This document shows, one piece after another, positions 1-7,261 of a stretch of DNA of 15,955 nucleotides. Where the stretch lies: NCBI GenBank assembly GCA_903868035.1, contig CAIPTQ010000042.1, positions 1 to 15,955 of the forward strand. Direction: 5' to 3'. Both the position numbers and the translations under genes were made by a program. The notes under the pieces are model-generated. The model was not told the origin of the DNA, did not search any database, and saw nothing but the letters and a program-made list of their open reading frames with translations. Origin of the DNA: an uncultured Phycisphaerales bacterium. GTDB taxonomy: Bacteria; Planctomycetota; Phycisphaerae; WQYP01. Positions within the stretch are counted from its first letter, which is position 1. Each line of letters opens with the position of its first letter.

Positions 1-1
1 C

Positions 2-1234
2 GGCACACCTGAGGAAATCGAACAGCAGGCCCGCAAAACCGCCGCCGCCAACCTCCAGTTCAAACTGGACCGCCTGAACCGCGCCCTGGGTGAAGGCATT
101 TTCCAAACCTTCCTGGCCTACGAAATGGATCAATTCAACCGCATGGTGGACAACACGCTGGCCTTCGTGCGCGTGACGCCCGTCGCCACGCCCGGCGGCG
201 CGGGCTTTCCGGGCCAGGCCGTCTCCGACGGCCTGCTGGCGCGCGATCCCGGCCGCCTGTGGCGCTCCGACACCGTGCTGGGCTGCATCGCCAACATGAC
301 GATCACCGCCCCGCGCTGGCTGTTCGCGGGCACGGCACCGATGCAATGGCGACCCGCCAATGCCGACACCTTCGGCGGATGGCTCAAGATGATGTGCTAT
401 CGACTGGCGTACCTGGTGTCGCTGACGGTGCTGGCGGTCTTCGCGCTGCTGATGCTGGCGCTGGCCGGGGCGTCGATCGCACGGCTCTCGGCATTGGAAC
501 TCGCGGGGATCGAGCGGGCGCCGCTGAAGGATGTCTTCCTGTTCACCATCCGGCGGCTGTGGGTGTTCGTCAAAGCGCCGGTGGCGCCGTTTCTGATTCT
601 GCTGGCCATCGGGCTGGTGATGGCGGTGGTGGCGATGTTCGGGGCGTTGCCGTACATCGGGCCGGTGGTCATCGGGCTGGTGTTCTTCGCGTTTTTGGGC
701 GTGTCGTTTGTGTTGATGCTGCTGCTGCTGGGGATTCTCGGCGGGTTCAACCTGCTGTACCCGACGATTGCCGTGGAGGGGGCGGACTCGTTTGACGCGA
801 TGAGCCGGTCGTTTGCGTACGTATACGCGCGGCCGTGGCGGCTGGCGTTTTACACGGTGACGTCGCTGGTGTACGGGGTGGTGACGTTCTTGTTCGTGTC
901 GTTCGCCGTGTTCCTGATTTTGTTTTTGACGCACACGTTTGTGGGGTGGGGGATGGATTTATTCGGGGCGCATTACGGGGCGCTGTCCGGCGTGCCGGCA
1001 CTGGAGACGATGTGGCCGACGCCGCAGTTCATGAACCTGGCGGCACGGGTGAACTGGTACGTGCTGAGCTGGCCTGAGTTTTTCGGGGCGCTGCTGCTGC
1101 ACTTCTGGTTGTACCTGCTGATCTCGGGGATCGGGGCGTATGTGATTTCGTATTATTTTTCGAGCCACACGATCATCTATCTGCTGCTGCGGCGGTCGGT
1201 GGACGGGCAGAACCTGCGGGAAGTGTGTTTGTGA
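2..1234 (+). CDS. Polytopic membrane protein of unknown function, 5'-truncated by window edge
   Basis: The frame is open from base 2, so the true start lies upstream; the ATG at 125 is internal because coding continues before it. About 410 residues are visible. The first ~120 are soluble (EEIEQQARKTAA, FQTFLAYEMDQFNRMVDN). Hydrophobic segments follow, at roughly 400-500, 570-760, 840-930 and 1075-1190, probably six or seven membrane passes. Between two of them lies LYPTIAVEGADSFDAMSR and then a YARPWR motif. I recall this arrangement from uncharacterised planctomycete inner-membrane proteins, some annotated near the glycerophosphodiester phosphodiesterase membrane domain; no catalytic motif is visible. 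Third codon positions change from C-rich to G-rich near 400. A transport or envelope role is possible but unsupported. Coding status is sure, function is not. Confidence 0.85.
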   Translation, partial: GTPEEIEQQARKTAAANLQFKLDRLNRALGEGIFQTFLAYEMDQFNRMVDNTLAFVRVTPVATPGGAGFPGQAVSDGLLARDPGRLWRSDTVLGCIANMTITAPRWLFAGTAPMQWRPANADTFGGWLKMMCYRLAYLVSLTVLAVFALLMLALAGASIARLSALELAGIERAPLKDVFLFTIRRLWVFVKAPVAPFLILLAIGLVMAVVAMFGALPYIGPVVIGLVFFAFLGVSFVLMLLLLGILGGFNLLYPTIAVEGADSFDAMSRSFAYVYARPWRLAFYTVTSLVYGVVTFLFVSFAVFLILFLTHTFVGWGMDLFGAHYGALSGVPALETMWPTPQFMNLAARVNWYVLSWPEFFGALLLHFWLYLLISGIGAYVISYYFSSHTIIYLLLRRSVDGQNLREVCL

Positions 1235-1274
1235 GTGATGGGTGGTCGGAACTGGCAGGGGGGGTTGTGGGGGA

Positions 1275-1303
1275 TTGGAAAAATTCCCATAAGTTGCTAA
1301 GAT
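1275..1303 (+). promoter_or_regulatory. Sigma-70-type promoter for tRNA-Tyr
   Basis: TTGGAA (1275-1280) and TAAGAT (1298-1303) are separated by exactly 17 bases. A TGC directly before the -10 box gives an extended -10. Transcription would start about 8 bases before the mature tRNA. Box matches and position were read directly; activity is inferred. Confidence 0.65.
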
Positions 1304-1317
1304 GCCCCGCATCTTGA

Positions 1318-1401
1318 GGGCGTGTGCCTGAGCGGCCAAAAGGGACGGGCTGTAAACCCGTTGGCTTTATGCCTACGTAGGTTCGAATCCTACCGCGCCC
1401 A
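1318..1401 (+). tRNA. tRNA-Tyr (anticodon GUA)
   Basis: This 84-base class II tRNA folds completely. The acceptor stem 1318-1324 pairs with 1394-1400 (7 bp, one G-U). The anticodon stem ACGGG/CCCGT (1345-1349/1357-1361) encloses loop CTGTAAA with anticodon GTA at 1352-1354. A long variable arm has a GGC/GCC stem. The T arm is GTAGG-TTCGAAT-CCTAC (1377-1393). The discriminator is A1401. GUA reads UAC/UAU codons, and the long variable arm is normal for bacterial tRNA-Tyr. CCA is not encoded, since the next bases are GTG, so it must be added after transcription. The gene stands alone with its own promoter. Confidence 0.96.
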
Positions 1402-1408
1402 GTGTCAA

Positions 1409-1433
1409 AGCCATTCGTCGTCCTGACGTGGCT
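1409..1433 (+). terminator. Possible terminator hairpin after tRNA-Tyr
   Basis: AGCCA (1409-1413) pairs with TGGCT (1429-1433), and CGTC (1416-1419) pairs with GACG (1425-1428), around a 5-base loop and a TT bulge. It lies just 3' of the tRNA. No real T tract follows, so it may be a processing hairpin rather than an intrinsic terminator. Confidence 0.4.
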
Positions 1434-1519
1434 GTTCGCAAACCACAAACATTTCTTAAAGTGAATGCATTACTTGCCGGTCATCGGTTTGCCTCCGGGT
1501 GCCGAATGGTTCGTAACTT

Positions 1520-1547
1520 TTGACAATGACAACCGTGAAGCTACATG
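1520..1547 (+). promoter_or_regulatory. Weak candidate promoter for the repeat protein gene
   Basis: A perfect TTGACA at 1520-1525 is followed after 16 bases by TACATG (1542-1547), a poor -10 box. It lies about 130 bases before the start at 1680. Nothing better is visible in 1434-1667, and I see no gene in that stretch. Confidence 0.25.
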
Positions 1548-1667
1548 GCTTGGACTATTTTGCCCGGTTCAAGGGTACATTATTGTGCTGTAACCTCAAG
1601 CGACCAAAAGGTTTATGTAAAATTGAGCCGGTTCCATGTCGCTTTAAGGGGAAGGCATCAGGGCTAG

Positions 1668-1672
1668 AGGAG
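1668..1672 (+). promoter_or_regulatory. Ribosome binding site choosing the ATG at 1680
   Basis: AGGAG lies 7 bases before ATG 1680 but only 4 before GTG 1677. An ATG at 1675 is followed at once by TGA. Spacing favours 1680. Confidence 0.6.
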
Positions 1673-1679
1673 ACATGTG

Positions 1680-2282
1680 ATGAATGAAGATGTGAAACGT
1701 TGGTTAGTGAATGGTGCCATGATTTTGGCGGTTTTGCTCGCCGTCTCGCTGGTCGGCTGGGGCGTCATCAACAATTACTCTAAAAAGCCTGCATCCGACC
1801 AGGTCGCCGCCGTGGATACGCCACAGGTAACGCCACCTGAACCCGCCGTTGCCGCTGCTCCGGCCAGGCAAGGCCGCCAAGGGGCGCAGAATCCTGTGCA
1901 GCAAGGTGGCCGCCAGGGGGCGCAGAATCCTGTGCAGCAAGGTGGCCGCCAGGGGGCGCAGAATCCCGTGCAGCAAGGTGGCCGCCAAGGGGCGCAGAAT
2001 CCCGTGCAGCAAGGTGGCCGCCAGGGGGCGCAGAATCCCGTGCAGCAAGGTGGTCGCCAGGGGGCGCAGAATCCCGTGCAGCAGGGCCGGAATCCCGGCG
2101 GTGTGCAGCAACCCGCACAGCGGGGTACACAGAACCCGCAACCGCAGCCTGGCGTCGGTCGCCGCGGCACACGTGGCGGTGCCGTGCAACCAGGTGTTAC
2201 GGACCCGAACGCGATAGATCCCAACGTGGATCTCCAACCCGTGGATGACACCACCTACGTGGATCCGGGCGCCGGCGGGTAA
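1680..2282 (+). CDS. Membrane-anchored protein with six 12-residue Gln/Gly repeats
   Basis: The 200-residue product has one N-terminal membrane helix (about residues 10-32, VNGAMILAVLLAVSLVGWG) preceded by charged residues, so it is probably a type II anchor with the rest outside the cytoplasm. A Pro/Ala linker leads into six copies of GRQGAQNPVQQG. An Arg/Gly/Pro/Gln-rich stretch and an acidic tail (DPNAIDPNVDLQPVDD) follow. No enzymatic domain is recognisable; the composition suggests a disordered envelope spacer. The helix, sensible start and strong ribosome binding site make it a real gene, although a 202-codon frame also exists on the opposite strand because of the repeat composition. 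It appears monocistronic. Confidence 0.75.
   Translation: MNEDVKRWLVNGAMILAVLLAVSLVGWGVINNYSKKPASDQVAAVDTPQVTPPEPAVAAAPARQGRQGAQNPVQQGGRQGAQNPVQQGGRQGAQNPVQQGGRQGAQNPVQQGGRQGAQNPVQQGGRQGAQNPVQQGRNPGGVQQPAQRGTQNPQPQPGVGRRGTRGGAVQPGVTDPNAIDPNVDLQPVDDTTYVDPGAGG
1872..2087 (+). repeat. In-frame 36-bp tandem repeat, six copies
   Basis: Six head-to-tail 36-base units start at 1872, 1908, 1944, 1980, 2016 and 2052. They differ only at a few silent positions (CAA/CAG, CCT/CCC, GGC/GGT), so every unit encodes the same 12 residues. No spacers separate the units. Such near identity suggests recent expansion by slippage or recombination. Confidence 0.95.
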
Positions 2283-2317
2283 AATCCTCGATGTTCCGCC
2301 TCCACCAAACACGGTAT

Positions 2318-2333
2318 TCCCCGCGAGGGGAAC
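2318..2333 (+). terminator. Hairpin with GCGA loop, likely terminator of the repeat protein gene
   Basis: TTCCCC and GGGGAA form a perfect 6-bp stem around a GCGA tetraloop, 36 bases after the stop at 2282. A T-rich stretch (GTTCGTTCATTATT) follows after a short gap. Intrinsic termination is plausible but the T tract is interrupted. Confidence 0.45.
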
Positions 2334-2438
2334 AGTTCGTTCATTATTGCGTGTTCTCCATTATTCACCGTATGATGCCGCGCTGGACTTCCGTGGGCGG
2401 TCCTGGCCCGGCGTCATCGTCCGCGCATGGGCTGGCGT

Positions 2439-2447
2439 TGGTATAGT
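2439..2447 (+). promoter_or_regulatory. Extended -10 promoter for the glycosidase operon
   Basis: TGG directly before TATAGT (2442-2447) forms an extended -10 box; no good -35 is seen 17 bases upstream. Transcription would begin near 2454, giving a leader of about 19 bases. Confidence 0.4.
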
Positions 2448-2460
2448 TGCATACGTTGCC

Positions 2461-2465
2461 AGGAG
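2461..2465 (+). promoter_or_regulatory. Ribosome binding site choosing the start at 2473
   Basis: AGGAG lies 7 bases before ATG 2473, which begins a clear signal peptide. The frame extends upstream to an ATG at 2245 that overlaps the preceding gene and has no such site. Confidence 0.75.
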
Positions 2466-2472
2466 TTTCCCC

Positions 2473-4704
2473 ATGAAACGTGTCTTTGCGGGAGCGGTTC
2501 TTGCCGTGACCCTACTTGCTTCCGCCGCTGACGCTCAAACCACCACCCCCGCGCCCGCGCCGCCGCTGACGGGCAACGACCAGCTTACGGTGGACACCGA
2601 GCATTTCCAGATTCGGATGCAGCACTACAACGGCCATCTCATCAGCCTCTCCTTCGGCGCGCCCACCACTATCAGGCCCTTCACACCCGGCCCCAAGGGG
2701 GACAATGCCGCCAAGTATGAGGAGGTTTATCCCACCGCCGGGGTGGAATATGTATTTGAGCCGGCACTATTGGCCGTGCATGCCGACGGGAACACCTCCA
2801 CCGATCTGGCCTACGTACAACACACCATGCAGAAGCTCGACGACAACCGCACTGAAACGCGCATCTCCTTCAAGGACCGCAAATACCCCCTGTTCGTCAC
2901 CCTCGTCTTCCGCGCCTACCGCGCCCAGGACATCATCGAACAATGGTCCGAAATCACGCACCAGGAATCCGGCCCCATCGTCCTGCAGCGCTTCGCCTCG
3001 TCGGCACCGAGCTTTGCCAATACGGTCGGGGCGACGCTGACGCATTTTGTCGGGGAGTGGGCCAAGGAAATGCATGAGGTGGAAGACCGCCTCACACCGG
3101 GCATGAAGGTGATCGACTCGAAGTTGGGGACGCGAGCGGATTACTTTCACTCCAAATCGTTCCTGCTGGCGCCCACGGCGTATGATCCGCCGCGCCCCGA
3201 GGCGGCTCGCCCGCCGGTCACCGAAACCACCGGCGAAGTCTTCGGCGGCACGCTGGAATGGTCCGGCTCCTTCCAATACGCCTTCGAAATCGAAAACCAC
3301 CGCCTCCGCGCCGTCTGCGGCATGAACCCGTATGACTCGGCCTACCGCCTGGCCGCCGGCAAGCTCTTCAAGACCCCGGCCATGCTGTGGGGTTACTCCA
3401 ACGCCGGCAAGGGGCAGCTTTCGCGCAACTTCCACCGCTGGGCGCGCATGTACGCGCTGCGGAATCCCACGCAGACGCGGCCCATCCTGTTGAACAACTG
3501 GGAGGCCACGGGCTTTGACTTCAATGAAAACCGCATCGTCGGTCTCTTCGACGGGGCGCGCAACCTCGGCGTCGAGACCTTCCTCCTCGATGACGGCTGG
3601 TTCGCCAACAAATACCCGCGCGACAACGACAAGGCCGGCCTGGGCGACTGGGAGGTCAACACCACCAAGATGCCGCGTGGCATTTCGTATCTGGTGGATG
3701 AAGCCAAGAAACGCGAGCTGCGCTTTGGCATCTGGGTGGAGCCGGAGATGGTGAATCCCAAGAGCCGGCTTTTCGAGCAGCACCCCGATTGGGCCATTCA
3801 GCAGGCCGATCGCACGCTGGACCTTTTCCGCAACCAGCTTGTGCTGGACCTCACGCGGCCGGAGGTTAAAGAGTTTGCGTTCCACATCGTGGACGACCTG
3901 CTGACCAAGAACCCCGAGATCGCCTACGTCAAGTGGGACTGCAACCGCTTCATCACGCAGCCCGGCTCGACGTACCTGAAGGCCGACGAGCAGCAGAACC
4001 TGTGGATCGACTACAACTGGGCCTTGTATGACATCATGGAGCGCATCTCCCAGGGGCATCCCAAGGTGCAGATCATGCTGTGTTCGGGCGGCGGCGGGCG
4101 CGTGGATTACGGGGCCTTGCGCTACTTCGATTCGTTCTGGCCCAGCGACAACACCGACCCGCTGGAGCGCGTGCGGATGCAGTACGGCTACTCGCTGCTC
4201 TTCCCGGCCGCCGTGATGAGCGATCATGTGACGCGCATGGGGAACCGGCCGATGAAGTTCTGCTTTGATGTGGCGATGTCCGGGGCGCTGGGGCTGGACA
4301 TGGATTTGTCCAAGCTCAGCGCGGCGGATTTGAAAACCGCGGCGGCGGGAATTGCCGTGTATAAGCAGATTCGGGATGTGGTGCTGTTTGGCGACCAGTA
4401 CCGATTTGAAGCGCCCACGCAGGGGCCGCGAACATCACTGATGTATCTGTCGGCGGACGGTTCACGCGCGATCGTTTTCGCCTATCAAACCGCCGCCGGC
4501 ACGGCCAAGCCGCTGGCCCTCACGGGGCTGGCCGCTGCCCGCCGCTACAAGGTGCGGGAGTTGAATCTGCCGGAGAACGCCAAATCGCAAATCGCGCAGG
4601 ATGGGCAGACGCTGACGGGCGCCGATCTCATGGGCAAGGGTTTGGACCTGCCGCTGAAGGCGCAATGTGACAGCGCCGTTGTGGAACTGACCGTGGCGCC
4701 CTGA
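2473..4704 (+). CDS. Secreted alpha-galactosidase, glycoside hydrolase family 36
   Basis: The 743-residue product starts with a signal peptide (about 1-22, cleavage near ADA-QTT). GH36 enzymes hydrolyse terminal alpha-1,6-linked galactose from raffinose-family sugars and galactomannans, retaining configuration. An N-terminal beta-sandwich is followed by a TIM barrel with family motifs NNWEATGFDF (W343), LLDDGW (D373-W376), WVEPEMVNP, VKWDCNR with nucleophile D489, CSGGGGRVD (537-545) and WPSDNTD with acid/base D559. The 70-residue spacing of the two aspartates equals that of characterised GH36 enzymes as I recall them. A C-terminal beta domain closes the protein, and length is normal for the family. 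Family and activity are well supported; the natural substrate is not shown. Because of the signal peptide it should act outside the cytoplasm. Confidence 0.93.
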   Translation: MKRVFAGAVLAVTLLASAADAQTTTPAPAPPLTGNDQLTVDTEHFQIRMQHYNGHLISLSFGAPTTIRPFTPGPKGDNAAKYEEVYPTAGVEYVFEPALLAVHADGNTSTDLAYVQHTMQKLDDNRTETRISFKDRKYPLFVTLVFRAYRAQDIIEQWSEITHQESGPIVLQRFASSAPSFANTVGATLTHFVGEWAKEMHEVEDRLTPGMKVIDSKLGTRADYFHSKSFLLAPTAYDPPRPEAARPPVTETTGEVFGGTLEWSGSFQYAFEIENHRLRAVCGMNPYDSAYRLAAGKLFKTPAMLWGYSNAGKGQLSRNFHRWARMYALRNPTQTRPILLNNWEATGFDFNENRIVGLFDGARNLGVETFLLDDGWFANKYPRDNDKAGLGDWEVNTTKMPRGISYLVDEAKKRELRFGIWVEPEMVNPKSRLFEQHPDWAIQQADRTLDLFRNQLVLDLTRPEVKEFAFHIVDDLLTKNPEIAYVKWDCNRFITQPGSTYLKADEQQNLWIDYNWALYDIMERISQGHPKVQIMLCSGGGGRVDYGALRYFDSFWPSDNTDPLERVRMQYGYSLLFPAAVMSDHVTRMGNRPMKFCFDVAMSGALGLDMDLSKLSAADLKTAAAGIAVYKQIRDVVLFGDQYRFEAPTQGPRTSLMYLSADGSRAIVFAYQTAAGTAKPLALTGLAAARRYKVRELNLPENAKSQIAQDGQTLTGADLMGKGLDLPLKAQCDSAVVELTVAP

Positions 4705-4772
4705 CCGATGGACCGTGGGCTGTGGACGGGGGGAATGGGTATGATGTGGCGGCACTTGACTGGAGGATACCG

Positions 4773-6998
4773 ATGCGAAGCCTGCTTGCGCGATGCGTTA
4801 CCGTGGCGGTTTTGGGATTATATGCCGGCGCTGCGGCGGGGCAGACCGTGCCGGCGGCGGTGGGGCCGATTGACCGCCAGGCGGTGGTGTCACGGCACAA
4901 CATCGAGGTCAAGATGCTCAGTCCGATGGGGGCGATGGCGGTGGGCAACGGGGAGTTCGCGTTCAACTTTGACGTGACGGGGTTGCAGTCGTTCCCGGAA
5001 TATTACGAGAAGTCGATGCCCATCGGCATCCTCTCCACGTGGGGCTGGCACAGTTTTCCCAATCCCGAGGGGTTCACGCTGGACAAGTTTACGATGACGG
5101 TGGTGCCCAAGTATGACCGCACGTTTGTGTATCCCAGCGCCAACACCACCACCCCGCCGCCGGATGCGGCATACCTGCGGGGGAATCCGCATCGGTTCGG
5201 GCTGGGGCGGATTGGGCTGGAGATGACCCATGCCGACAGGAGCAAGGTGGCGATCACGGACTTGAAAAATATATCCGAGAAGATCGACCTGTGGACGGGG
5301 ATCGCATCCAGCACGTTTGAGGTGGATGGGGTCAAGGTACAGGTGACGACGGCGGCCCATCCGCAGCGCGACGAGGTGGCGACGGTGGTGGAGTCGCCGC
5401 TGATTGCCGCCGGGCGGCTGAAGATTCGCCTGGCGTTTCCGTACTCCTCCAATTCCTTCGGCCCCGACTATCAGGACTGGACCAAGCCCGACGCTCATAC
5501 CACCACGCTGGCCAAAGTCGAGGTCCGCAACGGCGGTGGCGGCATGATCATCCCGTTGTCGGCCGACTTCACACACACTCTCGACGATACCCGCTATTTC
5601 GTGCGCACCCGCTGGTCCGATCGTGCCGCCCTCGTCGAGACCGCCAAGCACCAGTTCCTTCTTTCCGCCACCACTCCCCGCTTGGAATTCACCGCTTGGT
5701 TTTCGCCCAAACCCTTCGCCGTTGACTTCCCCAACACACCCGCCGCGGACCTGCCAGTCACCGCCGACCTCCCCGACACCCCCGCCGCCGTGCAGGCCGC
5801 CTCCACCGACCACTGGAAAACCTACTGGACCAAGGGCGGCATCATCGACCTCTCCGGCAACGACGACCCCCGTGCCGCCGAACTCGAGCGCCGCCTCATC
5901 CTTTCCCAATTCGTCATGGCCGTCCACGACTCGGGCTCCATCCCCCCGCAGGAAACCGGCCTGGGCGTCAACTCCTGGTTCGGCAAGTACCACATGGAGA
6001 TGTACTGGTGGCATGCCGCGCACTGGGCGCTGTGGGGCCATGCCGACATCCTCGAAAAGAGCCTCGCCGCCCTTCCCGCCATGATGCCCGCCGGGCAGGC
6101 CATGGCCAAACGCGAAGGCGCCAAAGGCGTCAAGTGGTCCAAAATGACCGACCCCAGCGGCATGGAAAGCCCCTCCGGCGTCGGCCCGGTGCTGGTCTGG
6201 CAGCAGCCGCATCCGATTTATCTTGCGGAACTGGTGTGGCGGGCGCAGAAGAAAGACAACGGCGGCAAAGCGGCGCTTGAAAAATATCAGGACATCGTCC
6301 TCCAAACCGCCGACTACATGGCCACCTTCGTCGATTACGACCCCGCCCGCAAACAATACGTCCTGGGCCCCGGCGTCGGTTCCGCCGACGAAAAACACAC
6401 TGACTACGCCCACAACCTCAACCCCACGCTGGAACTGGGCTACTGGAAATGGGGCCTCCAAACCGCCCAGGAATGGCGCGTGCGCCTCGGCCTGCCGCGC
6501 GACGAACTCTATGACAAAGTCCTCGCCGGCCTCGCCCCCCTCACCGTCCGCAACGGCGTCTACCCCGCCGTCGAACTCCCCGCCGAAAACTCCGCCGCCT
6601 CCATGACCACCTTCCTCGGCGGCATCCTTCCCAACAAGGACCTCGACCTGGCCGCCATGCGCAACACGCTCCACGCCGCCACGCGCAACGCCGCCGGCGT
6701 GCAAACCGCCGTCACCTGGGGCACCTCCATGTGGGCGATGTGCGCCGCCCGCCTGAACGAGCCGGAGTTGGCGATACAGTTGCTGTCGGGCAAATACAAC
6801 GAGGGCCAGAACCCCTTCATGCCCTCCGGCTACACCGTCCGCCGGCCGGACCAGACTCCGATGTATTTCCCGGCCAACGGCGGGTGGCTGTCAGCGGCGG
6901 CCATGATGGCGGCGGGGTGGGACGGGGCCACGGAACGCGCCCCGGGATTCCCGAAGAACTGGAAAGTGCGATTCGAGGGCTTGCTGCCGATGCCGTGA
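4773..6998 (+). CDS. Secreted six-hairpin (alpha/alpha-barrel) glycosidase-like protein
   Basis: The ATG at 4773 follows GGAGG (4762-4766) by 6 bases and starts a signal peptide (MRSLLARCVTVAVLGLYAG, cleavage near AAG-Q). The mature protein opens with IDRQAVVSRHN and VGNGEFAFNFDVTGLQSFP, an N-terminal beta-sandwich seen in GH65/GH95-like and uncharacterised six-hairpin glycosidases. The C-terminal half has barrel-type motifs MYWWHAAHWALWG, PSGVGPVLVWQQPHPIY and NPTLELGYWKWGL. E554 in the last is a candidate general acid, by analogy only. At 741 residues it is the right size for this fold. It begins 68 bases after the GH36 stop with no terminator between, so the two are probably co-transcribed and act on related glycans. 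Substrate unknown; fold call fairly firm, activity inferred. Confidence 0.8.
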   Translation: MRSLLARCVTVAVLGLYAGAAAGQTVPAAVGPIDRQAVVSRHNIEVKMLSPMGAMAVGNGEFAFNFDVTGLQSFPEYYEKSMPIGILSTWGWHSFPNPEGFTLDKFTMTVVPKYDRTFVYPSANTTTPPPDAAYLRGNPHRFGLGRIGLEMTHADRSKVAITDLKNISEKIDLWTGIASSTFEVDGVKVQVTTAAHPQRDEVATVVESPLIAAGRLKIRLAFPYSSNSFGPDYQDWTKPDAHTTTLAKVEVRNGGGGMIIPLSADFTHTLDDTRYFVRTRWSDRAALVETAKHQFLLSATTPRLEFTAWFSPKPFAVDFPNTPAADLPVTADLPDTPAAVQAASTDHWKTYWTKGGIIDLSGNDDPRAAELERRLILSQFVMAVHDSGSIPPQETGLGVNSWFGKYHMEMYWWHAAHWALWGHADILEKSLAALPAMMPAGQAMAKREGAKGVKWSKMTDPSGMESPSGVGPVLVWQQPHPIYLAELVWRAQKKDNGGKAALEKYQDIVLQTADYMATFVDYDPARKQYVLGPGVGSADEKHTDYAHNLNPTLELGYWKWGLQTAQEWRVRLGLPRDELYDKVLAGLAPLTVRNGVYPAVELPAENSAASMTTFLGGILPNKDLDLAAMRNTLHAATRNAAGVQTAVTWGTSMWAMCAARLNEPELAIQLLSGKYNEGQNPFMPSGYTVRRPDQTPMYFPANGGWLSAAAMMAAGWDGATERAPGFPKNWKVRFEGLLPMP

Positions 6999-7056
6999 GC
7001 CATGTCCTGCGTATTGCCGGGTGTTGCCACACCGGGCGAGCGGATCTTTCCACTGA

Positions 7057-7115
7057 AAATTGCGGACAATACGGTCGCTCCCTTACGGTCGCAGCTCTGA
7101 TATCACCCGCAATTT
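7057..7115. repeat. Intergenic inverted repeat enclosing a short direct repeat
   Basis: AAATTGCGG (7057-7065) is the exact reverse complement of CCGCAATTT (7107-7115). Inside, TACGGTCGC occurs twice (7070-7078 and 7085-7092 region) around CTCCCT. It lies in the 263-base gap between the glycosidase operon and the DUF362 gene and could end the operon's transcript or be a small dispersed intergenic element. No T tract follows. Confidence 0.6.
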
Positions 7116-7192
7116 CGCGCGGAATGAACCACTCGTTTCAACCCTGCAAACGCAGCATGTTCTTCATAATATATTAACATTACTCAACATAC

Positions 7193-7221
7193 TTGACCAC
7201 ACCCCCGCGGTTCTCTACGCT
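7193..7221 (+). promoter_or_regulatory. Candidate promoter for the DUF362 gene
   Basis: TTGACC (7193-7198) and TACGCT (7216-7221) are 17 bases apart, about 40 bases before ATG 7262. The -10 box is weak. An AT-rich stretch (7165-7190) just upstream could assist. Confidence 0.35.
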
Positions 7222-7261
7222 GCCTGTACATGATTGTCCCGATACGGACAGGAGATACCAC

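Noticed and set aside
1872..2087. Regular 36-bp repeats resembling a CRISPR array
   Set aside because: Units abut directly with no spacers, stay in frame and encode a constant peptide; no cas gene is near.
1704..2312. 202-codon open frame on the minus strand across the repeats
   Set aside because: Repeats without stops open all frames; the plus-strand frame has a membrane helix and a strong ribosome binding site.
2245..2472. N-terminal extension of the GH36 gene
   Set aside because: It would overlap the previous gene and place the signal peptide about 76 residues inside the protein; ATG 2473 has AGGAG at ideal spacing.
2767..4227. 486-codon open frame on the minus strand
   Set aside because: It lies opposite the catalytic region of the GH36 gene, whose motifs are unmistakable.
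4890..6704. 604-codon open frame on the minus strand
   Set aside because: It lies opposite the six-hairpin protein, is Gly/Val/His-rich without domains, and reflects GC-rich third positions of the real gene.
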